Position numbers and translations under genes: made by a program. The notes below the pieces were generated by a model. That model searched no databases. It was not told the DNA's origin and was given only the letters and a program-made list of their open reading frames with translations. From CALBPI01 sp045110335 (lineage in GTDB: Bacteria > Pseudomonadota > Gammaproteobacteria > Steroidobacterales > Woeseiaceae), in the NCBI GenBank assembly GCA_045110335.1, contig JBGCGB010000048.1, positions 36,902 through 100,901 of the forward strand: DNA of 64,000 bases, read 5' to 3'. This document shows positions 34,485 to 43,684 of the stretch, in pieces. Numbering within the stretch: position 1 is the first letter of the stretch; every line of letters starts with the position of its first letter.

Positions 34485-35221
34485 AAAAAATATTAGTCAT
34501 TGGTGCCACTTCCGAGATCGCACAGGCAACGATGCGATTGTTTGCGAAAGAACAAGCAAGCTTCTACCTCGTAGCGCGTAACGATGAACGATTAAAGGCG
34601 GTTACGGATGATTTGCGTCAGCATGGCGCAGAAAACATCACACAAGCCAATTACGATGTCGGCGATCTCGCACGTCACACCGAGCTTGTTGAGGCCGCCT
34701 GCGAGACGCTGGGCCAGCTCGATATTGCTCTTGTCGCGCACGGTACGCTACCCAATCAGGAAGCTTGCGAACAATCCATTGAGCGTACTTTGCAGGAATG
34801 GAACGTTAACGCCACAGCAACAATTTCACTACTGACGTTAGTTGGCAATCGGATGGAAACGCAACAGTTCGGCACCCTCGCCGTGATCACATCAGTCGCC
34901 GGTGATCGGGGTCGAAAAAGCAACTACGTCTACGGTGCCGCGAAAGGCGCCGTATCAACCTTTTTACAAGGTCTCCGGAATCGACTCCATGCCGCCAACG
35001 TCAATGTCATCAACATCAAGCCGGGCTTCGTCGACACACCAATGACTGCCCACCTTGAAAAGGGCGGACCACTTTGGGCTACGCCGGCCACGGTTGCTGA
35101 CGGTATTTATAAAGCGATCGAGAAACGCAAAACTACGGTGTACTTACCCGGATTCTGGCGGCTGATCATGACGGTTATCAAATCGATCCCCGAATTCATC
35201 TTTAAGCGACTGTCTCTATGA
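34481..35221 (+). CDS. DprE2-like short-chain dehydrogenase (keto-erythro-pentose reductase)
   Basis: A 246-residue SDR from the ATG at 34481, overlapping the DprE1 gene by ATGA. The nucleotide-binding GATSEIAQATMRLF, the active-site YGAAKGAVS (Tyr and Lys of YxxxK) and the catalytic serine in ITSVAGDRGR are present. A C-terminal hydrophobic segment (WRLIMTVIKSIPEFIFKRL) may tether it to the membrane. With DprE1 it should reduce the 2'-keto intermediate to polyprenyl-phosphoryl-D-arabinose. Its overlap with the GT-C gene (ATGA) ties the pathway to its user. The frame also opens at 34466. Confidence 0.84.
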   Translation: MKKILVIGATSEIAQATMRLFAKEQASFYLVARNDERLKAVTDDLRQHGAENITQANYDVGDLARHTELVEAACETLGQLDIALVAHGTLPNQEACEQSIERTLQEWNVNATATISLLTLVGNRMETQQFGTLAVITSVAGDRGRKSNYVYGAAKGAVSTFLQGLRNRLHAANVNVINIKPGFVDTPMTAHLEKGGPLWATPATVADGIYKAIEKRKTTVYLPGFWRLIMTVIKSIPEFIFKRLSL

Positions 35222-36753
35222 CTGAGCAGCTGTCGAGACATGCAACATGGTTGGCACTAATCACGTTTATTGTTATTGAAGCGTTTCTGTTTAATGCACA
35301 CTTCTTGCCGACGGTCAGCGCAGAAACCGATGGCATTGGTTACATGAGCCGTGCCTCGGGCGATTTGTTCCGCATACATCCTTTTCATGGCCCTGGCTAC
35401 TCACTGTTTATTCGTGCATTGGGAGTCATTGGCCTTGATGCTTTCAACGCCGCCAAACTGATCTCGATTCTCTCTGGCGCTTTATTGATTCTCGCGAGCG
35501 CCAGAGTCTTTGATGCACTCACCGATCGACGTACGGCAGTCATTGCGACATTTCTGGTTGCGCTGAATCCGGTCGTCATCACGCGAAGCATCGCAGCAAT
35601 GAGCGACATGATGGCCGCCTCGCTTTGTGTCTTCGCCCTCGCGATCTTCCTGAATGAGAAAGCGCGCTCGACGCTTTGGCTATGCGCGCTGGCCGGTAGC
35701 GCGGCGGGTTTGGCGCACATTACACGCAGTATCTACATTGCGCTAATCTTACTGCCAGTACTGGCATTTGTGCTTTGTCAGCCTCGCATCAGATTTTCAT
35801 CGGTCGTCGTCTATCTGATCGGCTTTCTGATCGTCGCATCTCCCTGGATGATTTTTCTTTACAACGAAACCGGCAGTCCGCTGTGGTCGCACAGCCATCT
35901 CAACGTTGCTTTTAAAATGGCAGCCGGTTCGGATGGATGGAATGGTTTCCCAACCATTGAGGACTACGCTAGCTGGGGTGACGTCATCGCGCCGGATCCG
36001 ATATTGTTTATCAAGACGTGGCTGCGAACCCTAGTAACCTTGCCGTGGACGCTGCTCAAGACTTGGCCTGTGATCGGCGCACTAGGATTCATCGGTCTTT
36101 TTGTTTGGCTCCGTGAAATCAGAGGCAATAAACTGCTGCTGCTCGCTTTCCTGTCACTGTATGCAGGCCTAGTCAGCCTTGTTTGGCCCGAAGAGCGCTT
36201 TCTGATTGTGTTCATGCCGTTCATCGCCTTGTTGGTCGCATCGGCCGTCGATGTGGTGCCGGATGTCTCACCGAAACTGATCGGATTTAATGGGCTAGAG
36301 CGGTGGGTACCGTTGCCGACGGCGTCGCTGCGCACACTGTGCATTGTTGTTTTGATCGGATCATTGCTGTTAACCAGCCGTGATCGTGTTCAAGAATTCT
36401 TCAAAGGTCATGCACCGGAGTATCAAGCGGCTATAGACTGGCTAGATGGTCAAGTCGATTCCGGCGATAGCATTCTTTCCGCAAAGCCGCATTTCGCCTT
36501 CTTTACCGAAACGACAAACATCAACTTCAGGGATGTTTGGCTGCAGCAGAAAGATGCCAAACAATTTGACGCTATTCTTGCTGAGACCAACCCCACTTTC
36601 GTGGTATTCGATGAGGTCTATGCGGCTGTACACTTCCCCAAGCTGGATTACTTACTGGATGCGAAACCAACCCGCACGCTCGTGCCGGTCAAGGTTATAA
36701 AGACGCCGCGCAAATTGGTCATCTACGCGTATCGCAATCCTGTCCAACGTTGA
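35218..36753 (+). CDS. GT-C family glycosyltransferase (GT39/ArnT-like), predicted polyprenyl-arabinose user
   Basis: A 511-residue integral membrane protein with about 11-12 helices and a GT-C fold. The acidic loop between helices 1 and 2 is VSAETDGIGYMSRA, and a C-terminal soluble domain of about 90 residues lies after the last helix (from ILSAKPHFAFF). These enzymes use lipid-phosphate sugars and glycosylate proteins or lipids on the periplasmic face. Position at the end of the DprE1-DprE2 operon suggests the donor is polyprenyl-phosphoryl-D-arabinose. The acceptor is unknown. A pilin-domain lipoprotein gene lies about 700 bases downstream. The start overlaps the previous stop by ATGA. Confidence 0.78.
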   Translation: MTEQLSRHATWLALITFIVIEAFLFNAHFLPTVSAETDGIGYMSRASGDLFRIHPFHGPGYSLFIRALGVIGLDAFNAAKLISILSGALLILASARVFDALTDRRTAVIATFLVALNPVVITRSIAAMSDMMAASLCVFALAIFLNEKARSTLWLCALAGSAAGLAHITRSIYIALILLPVLAFVLCQPRIRFSSVVVYLIGFLIVASPWMIFLYNETGSPLWSHSHLNVAFKMAAGSDGWNGFPTIEDYASWGDVIAPDPILFIKTWLRTLVTLPWTLLKTWPVIGALGFIGLFVWLREIRGNKLLLLAFLSLYAGLVSLVWPEERFLIVFMPFIALLVASAVDVVPDVSPKLIGFNGLERWVPLPTASLRTLCIVVLIGSLLLTSRDRVQEFFKGHAPEYQAAIDWLDGQVDSGDSILSAKPHFAFFTETTNINFRDVWLQQKDAKQFDAILAETNPTFVVFDEVYAAVHFPKLDYLLDAKPTRTLVPVKVIKTPRKLVIYAYRNPVQR

Positions 36754-36823
36754 TTCAGCATTTATTTTGAAGCGATCGGGCAGCGCCCGGTAGATGTCTT
36801 GCCCTTGCAGATGCTTAAGGAAA

Positions 36824-36849
36824 CGTAAGCCCTGCAGAGAGGGCTTACG
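36824..36849 (-). terminator. Terminator of the small exported protein gene
   Basis: CGTAAGCCCT (36824-36833) and AGGGCTTACG (36840-36849) form a perfect 10-bp stem with a 6-base loop. On the minus strand it is followed by TTTCCTT, and it lies 9 bases after the stop of the gene at 36859. Convergent transcription from the glycosyltransferase operon may also end here. Confidence 0.7.
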
Positions 36850-36858
36850 CTTGAACCC

Positions 36859-37266
36859 TTATTCGCCCAGGATTTTCGGAATGTAAAAAGACTGCGTGGA
36901 ATAGCCAATTCGCGTGCAATTGCCTTCTTTATCCCAGTCGAATGCGATGTAGGAAAAATCTGCCGTGGCCGTGATGGCCTGAAGCAACTCTTTGTTGGAT
37001 GAGTTGCAAAAGGCTTTCTCTTTTTTCTCATTGACAGCCTGACAGAAACCATACCATTCTGTACCACCGACGCCATTGTCATAGACGCGCACACCGCAAC
37101 CGATGTATTCATGTTCATTCGGAGAAAATCTTGCGGTGATCATGTCGCCGGAAGCGGTTCTCTCATCAAGATCTATGGTCACCGGTTGCGGCGAGTATTG
37201 GCCCGCCACCAGCAGTGAACTGACCATTAGCGCTGTTACTGTCCCTAGTATTTTGAGGGTTTTCAT
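36859..37266 (-). CDS. Small exported protein of unknown function
   Basis: A 135-residue exported protein with signal peptide MKTLKILGTVTALMVSSLLVAGQ. The mature domain of about 110 residues has four cysteines (in YIGCGVRVYD, GFCQAV, KAFCNSS and GNCTRIGYS), likely in two disulfides. Several aromatic residues around WYGF and SYIAFDWD suggest a compact beta domain. No family is recognised. ATG 37266 has GGAG 10 bases upstream; a TTG at 37275 is too close to that site. A terminator follows, so it is probably monocistronic. Confidence 0.68.
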   Translation of the reverse strand: MKTLKILGTVTALMVSSLLVAGQYSPQPVTIDLDERTASGDMITARFSPNEHEYIGCGVRVYDNGVGGTEWYGFCQAVNEKKEKAFCNSSNKELLQAITATADFSYIAFDWDKEGNCTRIGYSTQSFYIPKILGE

Positions 37267-37470
37267 TTTCTTCAATCTCCATTAGCGAGCCTGCGAAGTT
37301 TGCATCAGCAGAGCCCGCGACACTCAGCCACGCCCGTCATCGATAAACTGTCAGCATTGGGCGATTCGTCTCAGGTGGTGATGAAACAACCTCGGAACAT
37401 TGACGCCCATACATGACAACAATCTCTCAAGCATGCGAACATAGACCAACCTGTCTAGTTGGAATTTGCT

Positions 37471-39645
37471 ATGCGCCGTTTCGTTGTCGTGTTCTCTGTT
37501 TTTGCCTTCAGTCTTGCCGCCTGCTCTAAAGACGAGCAAAAGGCCAAGATCAACCAAAGCGATGACATACTTTTCGCGCCCGCCTGGCTCTCAGAACGTG
37601 TCACCGATGATGCCTTTATGTACGGTCGCCAACCGAGCCTCTTCGGATTGACAAGCGCTCCGAAAGACAACGCATTAGCACCGATGTTGGCCAGCGAAGC
37701 GCATGTTGAATGGTTAAACAGCGTCATCACTGGGCTAGCGGAGAACGTCGCACCGCAACCCGGCCTGGAGTCACCAGGTATTCAATGGTTGTTGCGTCAT
37801 CAGCGCTCACCCATCGAATGGTTGGTATCACCCATACCCGGCGCACCAAAAAGCGCGCCTAGTGTCACGGTGACTATGACAACTGATTTTGAGTCCACCG
37901 ATGCGATGGCTGAAGCCCTAAATGAACTGTTAGGCGAATTCATCCCGGGTGCGTTACTGGCGGCATTAAACGATCAAGGTTACGGCGCTATCGAGGGTTT
38001 GCCGGCGCCGGCTTTCGTCAGCTTCAATGAGAAGACATCCCGCATCATCGTATTAGCCGGCGCCGCGGTCACCGAAAAACGCATGGTCGAGGCGTTAGAT
38101 GCTTTGAAAGAGACGGTCGACATCTCACCGATGGCACCGATTGAATCGCGCATTGATGATTCGGGTTATGGTTTTTTCTATTGGGTGAACACTGCCAAGG
38201 CACTGACGATGGCACAGATGTTTGTACCACCGGAATACATGCAGCCCGTGATCGAAAGCGGTCTTGATAAAGCGCGCTCCTTTGGCTTTGGTTACGGCGT
38301 CAGTCGTGGCAAGACCCGGTTAGGATTTTTCACTGACATACCTGCCGGCGATGGCATGCGTAGCTTGATCCCGGTACCGGCGAATTCAATGCAAGTGAAG
38401 ACAACGGCAGCGCCCAAGTTGCTAGGCGTCTTTTCTTTACCAACATTCTCGGAAATCAAAGCTATTGCATTTGCGACCGGTCAAGTTAGCGAGGCTGACT
38501 GGCAAGAGAACATGGAAATTGGAGCGGACTATCTCGGCCTCTCTCTCGAGTCGCTCTATGACATCTTCGCCGGTGAAGTGTTGTACATCCGGGAGCCGGT
38601 TGGCACTTATGGCGCCTTGAAAATAGGTAAAGGTGTTGACGTCGATGACATCGTCGAGAAGATTGCCACGAAATTCGAGCTGCCTTTTGAAAACCGCGCT
38701 ATTCGCGGGCTGAACATTCGCTACCTAAAACTGCCCGGCGGCCCCAGTGAACAAATGGAAGAAGCCGGCGCTTCGGCGATCAATGAAGGCATCGCACGAA
38801 CGATGATGGAAATTTATCTGCGCGTCGGTACGCACTTGTTCTGGACTTATGAAGGCGACTACCTGCTTCTGGCAGACAGCCCACAAGTGTTGATCGATCG
38901 AAAGGCGCGCGGTGCTTCCGTCAGTCTCGACGATTGGGCGAACGATACGGCAATGCAGGATCTTGAGCACACCGCACTCGGCGTCGCTGCCAGTGTTGAT
39001 GGCCTGCCCCGATTCGCTCACCAAGCTTATATCGCGACTGCACCGGCTATCGCGGACATTGCCGACGTCGAATTGGACGTTTGGTCATTCCCCACAGCGG
39101 ATGACCTGAATCTACCCGAGCGCGGCGTGTTTGCGTTTAATCTGGTCACCGACACTGACATGCTGGGCGTAGAGCTGGCCTTTGAGCATTCGCCATTGGA
39201 TGCACTGGGCGGATCCGGCGGTGGCTTGGTGGCGATTGCCGGTATCGGTATCGTTGCAGCCGTTGCCATACCCGCCTATCAGGACTACACGATTCGGGCA
39301 CAGGTCAGTGAAGGGCTAATTGCCGCTGCAACCGCGCAATCATCTGTGCAAGAATTTGTCGCGACGAACGGGCGGTTTCCGAACGAAGCAGAAGCCGAGT
39401 CATTGGCTTATAGATTTGATGGTGCCTATGCGTCGAGTGTTTTCATTGAGCCTGATACCGGCGTTGTTGAAGTCCAATTTGATGGTCCGGCAGCGAATAT
39501 GGCGATCTCCTATTCAACCATCAGACTGAGCCCGGACGATATCGACAGCGGTCTGTTCAGCTGGAACTGCGAAACCGATTTGAATGAGCGGTATCTGCCG
39601 TCGGCTTGCCGGCCGGACTGGCTAGCATTTCCAGGCTCACCGTAA
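37471..39645 (+). CDS. Lipoprotein with a DUF3352-like body and a C-terminal type IV pilin-like module
   Basis: A 724-residue protein of unusual build. Residues 1-18 form a lipoprotein signal peptide (MRRFVVVFSVFAFSLAAC). Residues about 20-575 are a soluble alpha/beta body that resembles DUF3352-type proteins (YWVNTAKALTMAQMFVPPEY, YGALKIGKGVDVDDIVEKI). After a short GGSGGG linker, residues 584-724 look like a gammaproteobacterial major pilin without its leader: VAAVAIPAYQDYTIRAQVSEGL, then a FVATNGRFPNEAEA segment and a C-terminal disulfide pair (NCETDLNERYLPSAC). The prepilin peptidase site GFTLIE is absent, so the module cannot be processed as a normal pilin. The start is ATG 37471; an upstream TTG exists at 37459. 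Confidence 0.8.
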   Translation: MRRFVVVFSVFAFSLAACSKDEQKAKINQSDDILFAPAWLSERVTDDAFMYGRQPSLFGLTSAPKDNALAPMLASEAHVEWLNSVITGLAENVAPQPGLESPGIQWLLRHQRSPIEWLVSPIPGAPKSAPSVTVTMTTDFESTDAMAEALNELLGEFIPGALLAALNDQGYGAIEGLPAPAFVSFNEKTSRIIVLAGAAVTEKRMVEALDALKETVDISPMAPIESRIDDSGYGFFYWVNTAKALTMAQMFVPPEYMQPVIESGLDKARSFGFGYGVSRGKTRLGFFTDIPAGDGMRSLIPVPANSMQVKTTAAPKLLGVFSLPTFSEIKAIAFATGQVSEADWQENMEIGADYLGLSLESLYDIFAGEVLYIREPVGTYGALKIGKGVDVDDIVEKIATKFELPFENRAIRGLNIRYLKLPGGPSEQMEEAGASAINEGIARTMMEIYLRVGTHLFWTYEGDYLLLADSPQVLIDRKARGASVSLDDWANDTAMQDLEHTALGVAASVDGLPRFAHQAYIATAPAIADIADVELDVWSFPTADDLNLPERGVFAFNLVTDTDMLGVELAFEHSPLDALGGSGGGLVAIAGIGIVAAVAIPAYQDYTIRAQVSEGLIAAATAQSSVQEFVATNGRFPNEAEAESLAYRFDGAYASSVFIEPDTGVVEVQFDGPAANMAISYSTIRLSPDDIDSGLFSWNCETDLNERYLPSACRPDWLAFPGSP

Positions 39646-39742
39646 GACTCGTGGAAAATCGATTCGACTCGCTTTTAGGAGCTATACTAGAGCGATAAGA
39701 ACATCAGGCGCCCAGCGGGCGCGAATGGGAAACCACAACTCC

Positions 39743-41608
39743 ATGTCCCTGTTTAACGAACTCAAACGTCGCAATGTCGTTCGCGTCGCCACCGCCTATG
39801 TCATCGTAGGATGGTTGCTGCTACAAGTGTCCGACGTCGTGCTCGATTTTACCGAAGCACCAATGTGGATCGGCAAACTGCTGATCGCCGTGCTGGTCAT
39901 CGGCTTCTTCGTAGCGCTGGTGTTGTCATGGGTATTCGAGGCTACGCCGGAAGGCATTCGCCGTGATGATGGATCTTCCAATCCGGATTTGCAGCGCGCC
40001 CATCGCCTCAATGTGTTAACCATCGCGGCAGCGGTCGCTGTCATTGGTTTGTTTACGTGGCAGCAGTTTAATCCACGTCCGGCGCAACTCGCGAATGCTT
40101 CACAACCGAGCGCCCAATCGACTCCGGAACCAGCAACCAGCACGACACCCAAACCCGGTGAACCACCGGCGCCGATGTATGATGCCTCCATCGCCGTGCT
40201 GCCGTTTGCCGATCTGTCACCTGCTGGTGACCAAGAGTATTTCTCGGACGGCATTGCTGAAGAAATCCTGAATGTACTCGTGCGAATCGATGCCTTGTCT
40301 GTTGCCTCACGGACGTCTGCTTTCGCTTTCAAGGGACGTCAGGATCTCGGCATCCCGGAAATCGGCAAAGCCCTAAACGTCCGCTATGTGCTCGAGGGTA
40401 GCGTGCGCTCTGCCGGCGACTCGATTCGGGTGACGGCGCAGCTGATCGATTCAACCACTGACAAACATCTTTGGTCACAAACCTTCGACGACAAGCTGTC
40501 TGCCGAGATGGTGTTCGAGATTCAGGACAAGATCGCGACAGCCATCGTCGACGAGCTTTCGGCATTGCTGAACATCAATATTATGGGTGACGACGAACTC
40601 GTTGTCCGTGCTGACACGTCAAACCTCGACGCCTATCAATTGTTTCTGCAGGGAAGAGAACGTTTCCGTAAGCGAAGCAGCGAGAACCTGCCGGGTACCA
40701 TCAGGCTGTTTGAGCAAGCCACTGAACTGGATCCCACGTTTGCCAGGGCCTGGTCGGGTTTGGCGGCGACCTCAGCCGTTGCACCGAGCTGGAGCGTCAT
40801 CGACGGTGACAAGGACCTTTATGAGCTAGCAAAACGCGCTGCGCGGAAGGCCATTGAACTGGACGATTCACTGTCCCAGCCGTACGCCGTACTTGGCACC
40901 GTAACTCGTGACATTGAGAATGATTTTGCCGCCGCGTTTGAACTTTACGACGAGGCCCTAACGCGCGACCCGAATGATGCCGATGCGTTATTGTGGCGCA
41001 GCATCGACTCGATCATTGTCGGATTTTTTGACCGGGCTATCGTCGATCTTCAACGCTGTCAGGCTGTCGATCCGGGCTATGAAAATTGCTTCGTTTTTGA
41101 AGGGCTGGCTCACTTGTACAAGCGAGACTATGACAGTGCCTTTGCACTGTTCGACTACGTTACTGGCGTCAATTCGGGATCACAAACGGTACCCTATGCC
41201 ATCGCCATGGTAAGGGAGTTGGACCAACGCACAGCAACGCTGGCTTTGGCATGGGTGGTCGCAGGTTACGAAATACCGATCAAACCCGAGCAGCTATTCC
41301 GGTTACTCGCCGAAGACGATATCGACAGAGAGACGGAATTCCAGGTCTATGCAGCGGAACAAGAAGCGTTGACCGGGGAACGTCCGGAAGCATTGACCGG
41401 TTACATGGCCTTATTCTTCGGCCAGTACGAACGTATTCAAGCAAGTGTTTACGCGATGCTCTGGTGGCATCCTAGCCTGCCACACTTCTCGGCATCACCC
41501 GATCGCAATCGACTGATCCGGGATCTCAAAATTGATCAGTATTGGCGTAAATCGGGCTTTCCACCGCAATGCAAGCCGCTGGGCGATGATGACTTTGTTT
41601 GCGACTAG
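39743..41608 (+). CDS. Inner-membrane FlgO/TolB-N-type and TPR protein
   Basis: A 621-residue protein with the hallmark N-terminus MSLFNELKRRNVVRVATAY, two membrane helices (about residues 15-75) and a proline/serine-rich linker. A FlgO/TolB-N-like domain follows (VLPFADLSPAGDQEYFSDGIAEEILNVL). TPR-like repeats run from about residue 290 (YELAKRAARKAIELDDSLSQPYAVLG, YDEALTRDPNDADALLWR). Similar proteins are often fused to adenylate cyclase or winged-helix domains; this one lacks both. The role is unknown, with protein-protein interaction likely. ATG 39743 was chosen for its family-typical MSLF start; ATG 39725 lies upstream. Confidence 0.8.
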   Translation: MSLFNELKRRNVVRVATAYVIVGWLLLQVSDVVLDFTEAPMWIGKLLIAVLVIGFFVALVLSWVFEATPEGIRRDDGSSNPDLQRAHRLNVLTIAAAVAVIGLFTWQQFNPRPAQLANASQPSAQSTPEPATSTTPKPGEPPAPMYDASIAVLPFADLSPAGDQEYFSDGIAEEILNVLVRIDALSVASRTSAFAFKGRQDLGIPEIGKALNVRYVLEGSVRSAGDSIRVTAQLIDSTTDKHLWSQTFDDKLSAEMVFEIQDKIATAIVDELSALLNINIMGDDELVVRADTSNLDAYQLFLQGRERFRKRSSENLPGTIRLFEQATELDPTFARAWSGLAATSAVAPSWSVIDGDKDLYELAKRAARKAIELDDSLSQPYAVLGTVTRDIENDFAAAFELYDEALTRDPNDADALLWRSIDSIIVGFFDRAIVDLQRCQAVDPGYENCFVFEGLAHLYKRDYDSAFALFDYVTGVNSGSQTVPYAIAMVRELDQRTATLALAWVVAGYEIPIKPEQLFRLLAEDDIDRETEFQVYAAEQEALTGERPEALTGYMALFFGQYERIQASVYAMLWWHPSLPHFSASPDRNRLIRDLKIDQYWRKSGFPPQCKPLGDDDFVCD

Positions 41609-41810
41609 CGTGAATGGGATCAAGACTCAGGCCGTCAATCGCTGATCATCCATCCGGACACCATGTACCGCGATCCCCGCTACCCAGCTTAAAGCCGGTA
41701 AGAACAGCGCGACGTTCCGACCCGCTTTCAGCCAAATTTTTACGCTAGCTAGCCAATCTGTTTTTTTGTAATCGCCGATCACCCATCCGGAAAAACCCGT
41801 CTGCCCCCTT

Positions 41811-42734
41811 TTATTGCGCCGACTGCCAGGCCTCGAGTATGGCTGTCGGCGACGCTGACCAAACGCCATCGTGACTCGTGATGTGCTTTAGCACGGCTTC
41901 GAGCTTTCCGATGCGATGCGGTTGTCCCAACATCCATGGGTGAATATTCAGCGCCAGCATACGTCCGCCCTGCTCCCCGGCTTCCGTATACAGATAATCG
42001 AACGCATCGACAATTTGGTCAGCGTACTCGGACTCCGAGTGCAGGTTGTTCATCATGATGAACCGGTCTTCGAGCTCCGTCGACAACGGCATCGCGGTGA
42101 TTTCGCCCGCGGCTGTTTTGAATGGGAACGGTAACTCATCGTTGATCCAGTCACACATATATTCGACGCCATTGTTCACTAACAATTTTGGCGTATTCGC
42201 ACTTTGCGATTTGCCGGGACTGATCCAGCCCGTGACCGGCTGCCCCGTTGCTTTTCGCAACACCTCGAGCGAGCGTGCAATGATCTCGGCCTCATCGGCC
42301 TCGTCTTGCCCGCCAAAGTGCGGCGTGTCCATATCCCAGCCGTGACACAAAACCTCATCGCCGCGCTCAACGATACGCCTGATCAGGTAGGGATAACGTT
42401 CCGCCAATCGACTACTGATCGCAAATGATGCCGTCAGGTTCGCTTGATCCAATGCCTTCAGTATCCGAAAGATACCCACGCGATTGCCATACTCACGCAA
42501 CGTGAAGTGGCGTAGGTCGGGATAGGCCGTCGTCATACCACCGGGTGGCGGAAACGGTTTACCTTTTTGGTCCAGTGGGAAAAACTGCAACGCCACATTG
42601 ATCCACACTGCCAGCCGTTTGCCATCCGGCCATTGCACCGGTTTTCGATCGGTCAGCATCGACCAGTCGTAGAGATCATGATCCATGCCGTATCCACGGC
42701 GCGGGTAATCAAAGTAAGAACGATCCAATGGCAT
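41811..42734 (-). CDS. Polysaccharide deacetylase-family protein (PuuE-like), second copy
   Basis: A 307-residue NodB-fold protein. The order KRLAVWINVALQFFPLD near residue 40, EYGNRVGIFRILKALD, RGDEVLCHGWDMDTP (metal histidine region) and EITAMPLSTELEDRF near residue 210 matches the PuuE-type allantoinase/deacetylase branch. True chitin deacetylases differ from this. It overlaps the upstream paralogue by one base (TAATG) and likely forms a complex or alternative subunit with it. The GWDMDTP replaces the usual H-x3-H, so catalysis may be altered. The substrate is unknown. It is the last gene of the operon; no terminator is obvious in the next 200 bases. Confidence 0.75.
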   Translation of the reverse strand: MPLDRSYFDYPRRGYGMDHDLYDWSMLTDRKPVQWPDGKRLAVWINVALQFFPLDQKGKPFPPPGGMTTAYPDLRHFTLREYGNRVGIFRILKALDQANLTASFAISSRLAERYPYLIRRIVERGDEVLCHGWDMDTPHFGGQDEADEAEIIARSLEVLRKATGQPVTGWISPGKSQSANTPKLLVNNGVEYMCDWINDELPFPFKTAAGEITAMPLSTELEDRFIMMNNLHSESEYADQIVDAFDYLYTEAGEQGGRMLALNIHPWMLGQPHRIGKLEAVLKHITSHDGVWSASPTAILEAWQSAQ

Positions 42735-43648
42735 TAGCGCGCTCCCCGTTCGGCGATGTCTTTAACGGCGGCATCGTAGTAGTTATCGATGTAGTACTCG
42801 GCAATCTCACGCCCTGTTGTGACCCAGACATCCGGATGCCCCGTGATGTAGGCGAGTGCTTCCTCAAAAGCCCGAAGACGATGTGGATGGCTGATTTGAT
42901 ACGCATGCAACGGCAGGCACATCACAACACCGTTGTCGGCGCCCTCAGCATAAAGACGATCGAAATTGGCTTTGATCATCTCGCCGTAACGACGCGGTTC
43001 AATCTTGTTAACAACATAAACAATGGTGTCATTCATCTCTAACGAATACGGCACCGAAACGAATTTCTTACCGGAACGAACATTCACCGGCGTCGGTTGA
43101 TCGTCATGAAACAAATCGCAGGTATACAAACCGCCGGCTTCGGAGAACAGATCCATCGTTTGTTCGGTGTGTGTCAATGCAGGTGCCAGATAACCGGCGC
43201 AGCGCTGACCCGTGTGCTTGAGGATGTTTTGCACACCATCTTCGATCATCGCTTTTTCTTGCGACTCATCCATGCCGTAGGCGTAACGCGTGTTGTAGAT
43301 ACCGTGACTGAAAAACTCCCAATCCCGTTCTTTACACAACTCGATGATTTCCGGATGATGCTCGCACAGTGCGGTCGACAGTGAAATTGATCCGCGTACG
43401 TTGTATTTATCGAGCAGACGCATGATGCGCATGTGGCCGACGCGGTTGCCATAGTCACGAGTGCCGTAGCCCGACACATCCGGCACGGGTTTCGGCCACG
43501 CCGCGCGATGCGGGTTTACGGCCGGATCCAACTCGTAAAACTCGATGTTCGGCGCCACCCAAAACGCCATGCGTGCGCCGTTCGGCCATTCTATCTTGGG
43601 GCGGTTTTCGTAAGGCCAGTAACCGTATAAGCCCGGATCTTCTTTCAT
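42734..43648 (-). CDS. Polysaccharide deacetylase-family protein (PuuE-like), first copy
   Basis: A 304-residue NodB-fold protein of the same branch as the next gene. It shows ARMAFWVAPNIEFYELDP, TRDYGNRVGHMRIMRLLDKYN, DWEFFSHGIYNTRY and VSVPYSLEMND in the same order as its neighbour. Proteins of this type include allantoinase PuuE, which opens a hydantoin-like ring, and related C-N hydrolases. It is followed by its paralogue with a one-base overlap and preceded by an isochorismatase-fold hydrolase 36 bases away, which suggests a small pathway acting on a ureide or amide. Confidence 0.76.
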   Translation of the reverse strand: MKEDPGLYGYWPYENRPKIEWPNGARMAFWVAPNIEFYELDPAVNPHRAAWPKPVPDVSGYGTRDYGNRVGHMRIMRLLDKYNVRGSISLSTALCEHHPEIIELCKERDWEFFSHGIYNTRYAYGMDESQEKAMIEDGVQNILKHTGQRCAGYLAPALTHTEQTMDLFSEAGGLYTCDLFHDDQPTPVNVRSGKKFVSVPYSLEMNDTIVYVVNKIEPRRYGEMIKANFDRLYAEGADNGVVMCLPLHAYQISHPHRLRAFEEALAYITGHPDVWVTTGREIAEYYIDNYYDAAVKDIAERGAR

Positions 43649-43684
43649 GGATTCACAGTCTCCGACATTGTCAACGAACTCACT

